The notes under the pieces are model-generated. The model did no database searches and had not been told where the DNA came from. It worked only from the letters and a program-made list of their open reading frames with translations. From Bifidobacterium boum (lineage in GTDB: Bacteria; Actinomycetota; Actinomycetes; Actinomycetales; Bifidobacteriaceae), in assembly GCF_000741535.1 (NCBI RefSeq), contig NZ_JGYQ01000016.1, positions 124,001-188,000 of the forward strand: a DNA stretch of 64,000 nucleotides, given 5' to 3'. Each line of letters begins with the position of its first letter. Positions within the stretch are counted from its first letter, which is position 1. Positions 57,993-64,000 of the stretch are shown piece by piece. The translations under genes were made by a program, and so were the position numbers.

Positions 57993-59245
57993 GACTGTTG
58001 ACCGTCCTTCCCGTCATGTTGTGCTGATGCTTTGTCGTCTGCCGCCGGCGGAGCCGGAGGGGCGGGCGGCGACGGCGGGGCGGGAGGTGCCACCTGCTTG
58101 TCTTGCGTGCGCGACGCGTCAACATTCGTACCGTGTTGCTTGGCGTAGGCTTCCTCATGCTCACGCTTGGCCGCGATATCCTCTGCGCTCAACCCTTTAC
58201 CCCAAGTCATCGTGGTTTCCACGGACTGGAACACCTCACCATAACGACCGGTACGCCCCGAATGCACTGAATGGGCGAGACGGGCGATACCCTCATCACC
58301 GTTCTGCGACGCCAGAAGCGACTGGGCGATATCACGCGCTTGAGGCTGGTCAGACGCCTGTGTTGCGGCGCGTACGCTATTCGTCGAATCCGCCGTGCCA
58401 GTTGCACTCGTCGCAGGACGATACTTCGCGTTCCGGTCATCGCCCCCTGGCAGTGCAGACCGGTCGTTGCCGGTTCCAGCAACTCCGGAAGCGCCGGCAG
58501 TGCCAACCAGCGCAGTAGACGCCTTGGACTCCACATCACGGTCGGGAAAATACAATGCGGAATCGTATGACCCGTGCTGTTCGTCACGCACAATCTTGCC
58601 ATTATGCAACTCGACGACGCGTTTGCGCATCGAATTGACGATTTCCTCATTATGCGTGGCCATGACGATAGTCGTACCCGTGCGATTAATCGCGTCAAGC
58701 ACCTCCATAATGCCGAGCGATGTCGTCGGATCCAAATTGCCTGTAGGCTCATCAGCAAGCAGAATCTGCGGGTGATTCACGTACGCGCGTGCGATAGCGA
58801 CACGCTGTTGTTCGCCGCCGGACAGCTCATGCGGATAATTCTTCTCCTTGCCGGAAAGCCCAACCGTTTGAAGTACCTTAGGGACAAGCGTTTTGATGGT
58901 CGAACGACTCGTACCGATCACCTCAAGAGCGAATGCGACATTCTGCCAAACCGTCTTATTGTTCAGCAGCTTGTAATCCTGGAACACGAAACCGATAGAA
59001 CGCCGATACTGCGGCACCTGCCTGTTCGTCAGACGCCGCAAATCGTTGCCCGCGACGCGAATCTCCCCGTCCGTCGCCTCCTCCTCACGCAGCAGCAGAC
59101 TCAGCAGCGTCGTCTTGCCTGAACCGGACGCGCCGACAAGAAAGACGAAATCGCCGCGGTCGATGTGCAGCGTGATATCGTCCAGCGCCGGTCGCGTACC
59201 CTTCGGGTAAATCTTCGTCACATCATCAAGCGAAATAAGCGACAT
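57989..59245 (-). CDS. ftsE: Cell division ATP-binding protein FtsE with a long C-terminal tail
   Basis: 418 residues from the ATG at 59245 (ACAGGA upstream). The first 225 residues are standard Fts[18 protein letters not shown], Walker [20 protein letters not shown]-loop [18 protein letters not shown], signature [17 protein letters not shown], Walker [14 protein letters not shown] and the switch [10 protein letters not shown] tail of about 190 residues follows, rich in Ala, Ser, Thr, Asp and Gln, ending in a proline-rich [19 protein letters not shown] stretch. FtsE is normally about 230 residues; the tail is not part of the ATPase fold. Confidence 0.95.
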   Translation of the reverse strand: MSLISLDDVTKIYPKGTRPALDDITLHIDRGDFVFLVGASGSGKTTLLSLLLREEEATDGEIRVAGNDLRRLTNRQVPQYRRSIGFVFQDYKLLNNKTVWQNVAFALEVIGTSRSTIKTLVPKVLQTVGLSGKEKNYPHELSGGEQQRVAIARAYVNHPQILLADEPTGNLDPTTSLGIMEVLDAINRTGTTIVMATHNEEIVNSMRKRVVELHNGKIVRDEQHGSYDSALYFPDRDVESKASTALVGTAGASGVAGTGNDRSALPGGDDRNAKYRPATSATGTADSTNSVRAATQASDQPQARDIAQSLLASQNGDEGIARLAHSVHSGRTGRYGEVFQSVETTMTWGKGLSAEDIAAKREHEEAYAKQHGTNVDASRTQDKQVAPPAPPSPPAPPAPPAADDKASAQHDGKDGQQS

Positions 59246-59347
59246 GATTCCTGTCTTCCGTATCGTTGCGATGGTGTGCCGCCCGCCGTCCGCACCCCGA
59301 TGCGGAAGCAAGGCGGCATATCATCGCAAGGCATGCACGTTGAAATA

Positions 59348-60487
59348 TCAGTTGTTGTCTTGTGCGGCTTCCTCAGCGGCCTGCTTGCGCTGGTCGTGAC
59401 GCCAGCGGATACCGGCCTCAATGAAGCCATCAATATCGCCGTCGAACACCGCCTGGGTCTGCGAGGTCTCATACCCCGTGCGCAAATCCTTGACCATCTG
59501 GTACGGATGCAACACGTACGAACGCATCTGATCACCCCAGCTGGCCTTGATATCGCCGGCAAGCTCCTTCTTCTTCTTGGCTTCTTCCTCATGGCGCAAC
59601 ACCAGCAGTCGGGACTGCAACACCGCCATGGCGGCCGCACGATTCTGGATCTGGCTGCGTTCATCCTGCATGGAAACCACCAAACCCGTAGGCAAGTGGG
59701 TGATGCGGACCGCGGAATACGTGGTATTCACGCCCTGACCGCCCGGGCCGGACGCTTGGAAGGTGTCGACACGAATATCGGAATCCGGGATATCGATATG
59801 ATCAGTGGATTCCACAAGCGGAATCACCTCAACCGCGGCGAACGACGTCTGGCGACGACCCTGATTATCGAACGGCGAGATACGCACCAGACGATGCGTG
59901 CCACCCTCAACCGACAGGCGGCCATACGCATATGGGGCATCCACTTGGAATGTCGCGGATTTGATACCAGCCTCTTCAGCGTACGACGTATCCATCATCT
60001 TGGTTTTGAAATCATGCCGCTCAGCCCAACGCAGATACATACGCAGCAGCATCTGGGCGAAATCGGCGGCATCAACGCCGCCGGCGCCGGAACGAATCGT
60101 GACGACGGCAGAACGCGCATCATACTCGCCGTCCATGAGGGTCTGAACCTCCATGTCGACCAGATCCTGGTCAAGCTGCTTCAAATTGTTGACAGCCTCA
60201 TCCATGGACTCTTTGTCTTCTTCTTCAGAGCCGAGTTCATACAATGTTTCAACATCGTCAATACGACGCTGCGCGTCCTTCAGACGCTTCAACTGAGACT
60301 GCGCGGCCGAAAGCTTGCTCGTGACGCGCTGGGCGTTTTCCTGATCGTCCCACAGGCCCGGCGCGCTGGCCTCCGCCTCGAGATCCTTAATCGACGCAGC
60401 CAAAGCGTCCATATCGACGGCCTTGGCAATCATGTCGAATTTCGCCTTGGTCTCGTTCAAATCCTGAGTAAAGTCATAGTCTGCCAC
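59348..60487 (-). CDS. prfB: Peptide chain release factor 2
   Basis: 379 residues with a GTG start at 60487, supported by AAGGTGG six bases upstream. The stop-codon recognition motif SPF is in [18 protein letters not shown], which marks RF2 rather than RF1, and the catalytic GGQ is in [21 protein letters not shown]. It recognises UGA and UAA. The gene is a single open frame; no programmed frameshift is needed, unlike Escherichia coli prfB. It is the first gene of the prfB-ftsE-ftsX-CHAP set. Confidence 0.96.
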   Translation of the reverse strand: MADYDFTQDLNETKAKFDMIAKAVDMDALAASIKDLEAEASAPGLWDDQENAQRVTSKLSAAQSQLKRLKDAQRRIDDVETLYELGSEEEDKESMDEAVNNLKQLDQDLVDMEVQTLMDGEYDARSAVVTIRSGAGGVDAADFAQMLLRMYLRWAERHDFKTKMMDTSYAEEAGIKSATFQVDAPYAYGRLSVEGGTHRLVRISPFDNQGRRQTSFAAVEVIPLVESTDHIDIPDSDIRVDTFQASGPGGQGVNTTYSAVRITHLPTGLVVSMQDERSQIQNRAAAMAVLQSRLLVLRHEEEAKKKKELAGDIKASWGDQMRSYVLHPYQMVKDLRTGYETSQTQAVFDGDIDGFIEAGIRWRHDQRKQAAEEAAQDNN

Positions 60488-60705
60488 ATCTATCCACCTT
60501 ACAGGTACAGGCGGAAATCAACTCCCGGCTGAATGGAACGTTCACACGGCGCGCGATTCTGGTTCTTGTGGGATTTCCTTGACGGGACGGCAACGCGCGT
60601 CATGGGTGGAGCCATTCCCCGGTCGGGTCCCGATCTTATTCCCGTTCCTACGATTCCGCTCAGGACACGACCGCAGCTGGTTCACTCCCTTGTGTTTATC
60701 GCTGA

Positions 60706-61609
60706 TTGTGAGTGGCGACTCGCTAGCACTCAGCCACATGCTCGACCATCCGCCAGATCGATGCGAGACAATGACGATTCTTCCCGTCGGTTGTGAGTGC
60801 TTATTCACTATCATCTTGTCGCAAACCCCATCAGCACTATTGCAATGGCCTCTCTTCCCCCATCGGTTGTGAGTGCTGGCGAGCGCAATGCGCTGGGACC
60901 GGTCGCGGGCCATCTCTCTTCCCCCATCGGTTGTGAATGCCGATTCACAACCAGCCGATGTCCATCCCAGATTGACCCATGTTGCGGCCCTCTCCCTCGC
61001 TGATTGTGAGCGGCGGCTCAAAGCCAGCTGACACTGTACCCGATCGGCGCTGTTGCAGCGCCGCTTTTCTCAGCGACTGTGCATAGCCGCTCACAACCAG
61101 CCGGCATTCCAACCGAGTCAGCATCGTTTCGGCATCGCTTTTCCCAATGGTTGTGAACGGCCACTCACAATCAGCCGGCAGGTGCCGCGACATATCGACA
61201 ATTGTCATGCGCTCATCTCGTGGACCGGAAGCAGCGGCTCACAACCAGCCGATAGGTGCATCGACACGCGAATTCATCCCGCTGCCCCCCTACTCGTTGT
61301 GAGTGGCCACTCACAACCAACTCAGCAACTCTGCAATCGGCGCTCATTGGCAATGTCGATTCCACTGACAGCAAGCAGCGACTACAACCAACAACAGCGA
61401 TACACAATCGGCATCATCACAGCCGACAACTCTCCTCTCGGTTGTGAGCGGCGACTCACAACCAGCTGATAGACGCCACGCAATGTGCGCTTATTGCGTC
61501 ATCATCCTTGTGCTAACTGCCAGCAACCACTCACAACAAGTAATAAATCCCCTTGTTCGACCCCGCCATCGCGGCATGGATTTTGATAACTGCCAGCAAC
61601 CACTCGCAA
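60706..61609. repeat. Phased dyad array A3 (family A, 13 copies, decayed)
   Basis: Thirteen copies start at 60706, 60791, 60867, 60931, 61004, 61077, 61151, 61225, 61297, 61368, 61442, 61517 and 61590. From 60931 on, intervals are 71-75; the first three (85, 76, 64) are irregular. Intact copies include 61297 and 61442. Others keep one arm only: 61225 and 61517 keep the right arm, 60867 keeps the left. The last two share CTGCCAGCAACCACTC, suggesting local duplication or conversion. The right flank is often CCAGC. The array lies between prfB and the DUF559-type gene. Confidence 0.85.
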
Positions 61610-61727
61610 TCAATTCGAAAACAGGACGCATTGCACACCGGAATATCGCCGACGTCAGCTGAATCTTCCCCCCATCCGCGGCAAATACTGCGTTCATCGC
61701 ATACGATTCACAGCAGAAAACCACATC

Positions 61728-62753
61728 TCATCCAGCAGACAGAAGCATCGACCCTTCTACCGAAGCGATTCCTTCGTGTTGCGCGGCGGCTCTCGCTTGT
61801 CGCGCCAGTCGCGACGCCAGGCGACGAAGCGTCATCGGCTGATGCACTTGGACATCCTTTCCGATCCGCTTGGACAAGCGTGCAGCAACACTGCGAACAA
61901 ACGACATTCTGGAAGCGGCATCCTTTACATCTTGCCAAGTAGCGTTGATACACGACCATTCGGCATCCTCAAGCAACTTACGACGCTGCACATCATATTC
62001 CCAAGTACCAGCATGATGTTTACCATCATATTCAACAGCGATTTTCGCTTGAGGATATGCAAGATCAAGGAAAAAACGCCGTTTGGCCGTACCGCTTGCA
62101 GTTGCGGCATCGGGAACCTCGACGGCAGGATTGACTTGAGGTGCGGGAAGTCCATGCGACATCAATATCAAACGCAATTCGCTTTCGCGGAACGAATCCG
62201 TGTTCTCACGCATGAGTGTCATCGCACGGCGGCAATCCGCGGTTCCGCGCGGCATCCGACGACGCTCAGCTCGAATAGCTTCATGCGTCTCGTGGCACAA
62301 ATCACGCAACTCACGAAGTGCCATCCATCGTTGAGCCGCATCCCTCCGCATCAGAGCGTCACCAAGCAGCACCAGAGTCCGCAGTCCCGACTTCCGCGCA
62401 TACATCAGCCATGTGATGTCAGGCGCTACGCACGTGATGTTGCCCAGCTGCATCCGCCGCATCGGATAACTCCAATACACGCATCGAACTCCCGCAATAC
62501 GGCGGCGCGTTTTCTGTGAACTTGCGACGACGACCAGCTCCTCGTGATCGAGCTCACTCGGCACATCGATGCACAGCAGTTTCAGCGCAGTACTCAACGC
62601 GAAAACCAATGGTGACGCGACCCGCGCCTGCAATTCACGGCAGCGGACCAGCGTCTCGGCTTGGATGCGCAGCAGTCTGACCGGGGTTGTCTCAACCCGC
62701 CGGCCATTCGCCTGTTCTAAGAGTCCGGATTTGTTGCGGTATATGGTATTCAT
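61728..62753 (-). CDS. Protein with a DUF559-type (PD-(D/E)XK-like) nuclease domain
   Basis: 341 residues if started at ATG 62753; an in-frame ATG 12 codons earlier and a longer reading to 62867 also exist, and no strong ribosome binding site decides. The first 200 residues are basic and helical, including LRELRDLCHETHEAIRAERRR. The C-terminal domain from about residue 205 reads SFRESELRLILMSHGLP, FFLDLAYPQAKIAVEYDGKHHA and RRKLLEDAEWSCINATWQDV; this is the E...D...ExDGxxH pattern of the DUF559/very-short-patch-repair-like nuclease fold. Such proteins are frequent in actinobacteria, and their role is not settled. It is flanked by arrays A3 and A4 and stands alone. Confidence 0.75.
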   Translation of the reverse strand: MNTIYRNKSGLLEQANGRRVETTPVRLLRIQAETLVRCRELQARVASPLVFALSTALKLLCIDVPSELDHEELVVVASSQKTRRRIAGVRCVYWSYPMRRMQLGNITCVAPDITWLMYARKSGLRTLVLLGDALMRRDAAQRWMALRELRDLCHETHEAIRAERRRMPRGTADCRRAMTLMRENTDSFRESELRLILMSHGLPAPQVNPAVEVPDAATASGTAKRRFFLDLAYPQAKIAVEYDGKHHAGTWEYDVQRRKLLEDAEWSCINATWQDVKDAASRMSFVRSVAARLSKRIGKDVQVHQPMTLRRLASRLARQARAAAQHEGIASVEGSMLLSAG

Positions 62754-62901
62754 GGGGGCGAGCCTATCGGGCTTGTCATGGTGAGACATAGCAGAAAGAG
62801 AGAATGTGGTCAGAAGTTGCAGATTGATGTGACGACGGCGCACCAACGTCTGACTATCGCCTAGCAAATAGGATTATCGGCGTCAAGCTCCGTGCCATTG
62901 A

Positions 62902-63518
62902 TTGCGAGCGGCCACTCACATCACGGTATAGTCACCTCCTCCGCAGCCTGGCTGACGATTCAATCCACAGGCTGATTGTGAGTCATCGCTCACAACGGGG
63001 TCGCGGAATCTCAAGGTGCTCGCAAACCCTCGTGTCCTGCCGAAACGGTTGACACGGTTGCGAGTCGCAGCTCACAACCAGCGACATCATACGAAGCAAG
63101 CAATCAGGTTCATATCCAATACCTTCCATCACAGTGCGTATCCGCTCACAACCAATACCAGGATGAAGCCATCGATGGCAGATTTCGCACTCAATACCCT
63201 GACACTGTGAGTCGTTGCTCACAACCAGAATGGCGATTCAACGGCAAACGGCATGACTTACGTTCGATACCCCCAATGCTGTGAGTCGCCACTCACAATC
63301 AGGACCATGATTGAGAAGGAAGCGGCACAGTTTCACCCAATATCTCCGCCATTGTGAGCCACCACTCACAACCAGCCAGCAATCAAGCCGCAGACGGATT
63401 CGCAAACGCTTGACGCCGCATTGCTTGATGGTCATCACTCACAACCAGCAACGCAATATGTCCCCCAAACGGCCTGACGCGCGCGGATAGCCCCGACGCG
63501 GTGAGTCGCCACTCACAA
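62902..63518. repeat. Phased dyad array A4 (family A, 9 copies, 73-74 bp period)
   Basis: Nine copies start at 62902, 62976, 63058, 63132, 63205, 63279, 63352, 63425 and 63499. Intervals are 73-74 apart from one of 82. Right arms (CTCACAA) are nearly invariant; left arms vary (TTGCGAG, CAGTGCG, CTGTGAG, TTGATGG, CGGTGAG). The right flank is mostly CCAG or TCAG. The array lies between the DUF559-type gene and dapD. Confidence 0.88.
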
Positions 63519-63905
63519 TCAGCATGAGAAAGACTAAGATCTGCAACACTGCCACAGGCGCACACACGACCGTACGCCTCATGCGCACACTCGAAAACGA
63601 AACAAACCGATACACCCCACGGGAACCGCTCGGAAAACGAAACAACCCCGACACGCCGCCATCAGCACGTGCGGCCGCACGCTCCACAGACACAATCCGC
63701 GCCCCGCCTATCCGAAAAACCGACGTCGCAACCGCTCGCGGTAACCTGCAAGCTGCAGCCGCAACCACAACGCCATCACCCAAAGCACCCTGAATGACGC
63801 GGACCACAGCCGGCGACATCATCCCGTCCGTAATATACTCAACGATGAAGCGCGCAATCACAACACAAAACCGCGCACCACAGACAGCAACGGCAGGAGA
63901 ACATC
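63519..63905. other. dapD upstream region
   Basis: 387 bases with no convincing gene. A -10-like TATACT at 63834-63839 lies about 70 bases before dapD, with no good -35 at 17 bases. Confidence 0.35.
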
Positions 63906-64000
63906 ATGGCAGATCAACGCACCGCATGGGGATGGGGATTGGCAAGCATTGACGCAGCCGGCACCACGCTCGACGTGTGGTACCCCAAGCTCACCATCGG
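63906..64000 (+). CDS. dapD: Tetrahydrodipicolinate N-succinyltransferase, 5' part
   Basis: The ATG at 63906 follows GCAGGAGA. The visible 31 codons read MADQRTAWGWGLASIDAAG and then TTLDVWYPKLTIG, which matches the start of actinobacterial-type DapD (GLATI...G..LD.W.P). The enzyme acts in the succinylase branch of lysine and diaminopimelate synthesis. The gene runs past the window end, so the call rests on the N-terminus alone. Confidence 0.75.
   Translation, partial: MADQRTAWGWGLASIDAAGTTLDVWYPKLTI

Noticed and set aside
59348-60487. Programmed frameshift in prfB
   Set aside because: The gene is open from GTG to stop in one frame, with no internal UGA needing a shift.
63439-63861. 140-codon minus-strand ORF
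   Set aside because: It runs through the last array A4 copy, has no family features and lacks a ribosome binding site.
63846-63920. Short leader ORF starting at ATG 63846 before dapD
   Set aside because: It overlaps the dapD start in another frame, has no ribosome binding site and encodes an unremarkable basic stretch.

Overview
The window looks like a chromosomal segment of a Bifidobacterium or close relative. It is G+C-rich. The gene order smpB, CHAP cell-wall hydrolase, ftsX, ftsE (with a long tail), prfB is one I associate with bifidobacteria, and the window also holds an actinobacterial-type dapD start, GH42 beta-galactosidase, LuxS and a type III pantothenate kinase. Most genes lie on the minus strand. 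No rRNA, tRNA, phage, insertion sequence or cas gene was recognised.

Layout. 1-5.8 kb: a minus-strand operon for 5-oxoproline and probably D-glutamate use (DUF1445, pxpA, fused pxpBC, biotin carboxylase/BCCP fusion, DUF4392). 6.1-14.8 kb: class IV aminotransferase, dnaG, dgt, alr, an APC permease and an acetyltransferase. 15-21.2 kb: luxS, ferritin, recQ, and metB with a cystathionine beta-synthase-type gene; these suggest sulfur amino acid and methyl-cycle metabolism. 21.7-23.5 kb: a membrane protein gene broken by one frameshift. 24.7-31.2 kb: a 2-hydroxyacid dehydrogenase and a five-gene oligopeptide-type ABC transporter. 31.4-41.3 kb: coaBC-coaX, an orphan sugar-binding lipoprotein with GH42 beta-galactosidase and a LacI regulator, an RluA-type pseudouridine synthase and glmS. 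41.4-48.3 kb: two paralogous lipoproteins, an adaptor-ATPase-permease operon and a divergent two-component system. Two transcription units here share a promoter-proximal box. 48.3-52.8 kb: an amino acid ABC transporter with two tandem paralogous binding proteins. 53.2-60.5 kb: smpB, CHAP hydrolase, ftsXE, prfB. 61.7-62.8 kb: a protein with a DUF559-type nuclease domain. The window ends in the start of dapD.

The most unusual content is intergenic. Four arrays (23659-24554, 54083-55201, 60706-61609, 62902-63518) hold 51 copies of a 20-bp dyad with the consensus TTGTGAGTNRCNACTCACAA, spaced almost exactly 73 bp apart. Two more arrays (9238-9546, 18480-18645) use a different sequence (about ATGCGA-N8-TCACAC) with the same 20-bp geometry and the same 72-73 bp period. 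The period is close to seven DNA helical turns, the loop and intervening sequence vary, and no cas genes are present. They therefore look like phased protein-binding or hairpin arrays rather than CRISPRs. I do not recognise them as a named element; this is my main candidate for an undescribed system.

Coordinates of starts were chosen mainly from visible ribosome binding sites. Functional calls rest on motif recognition by eye; no database search was possible.
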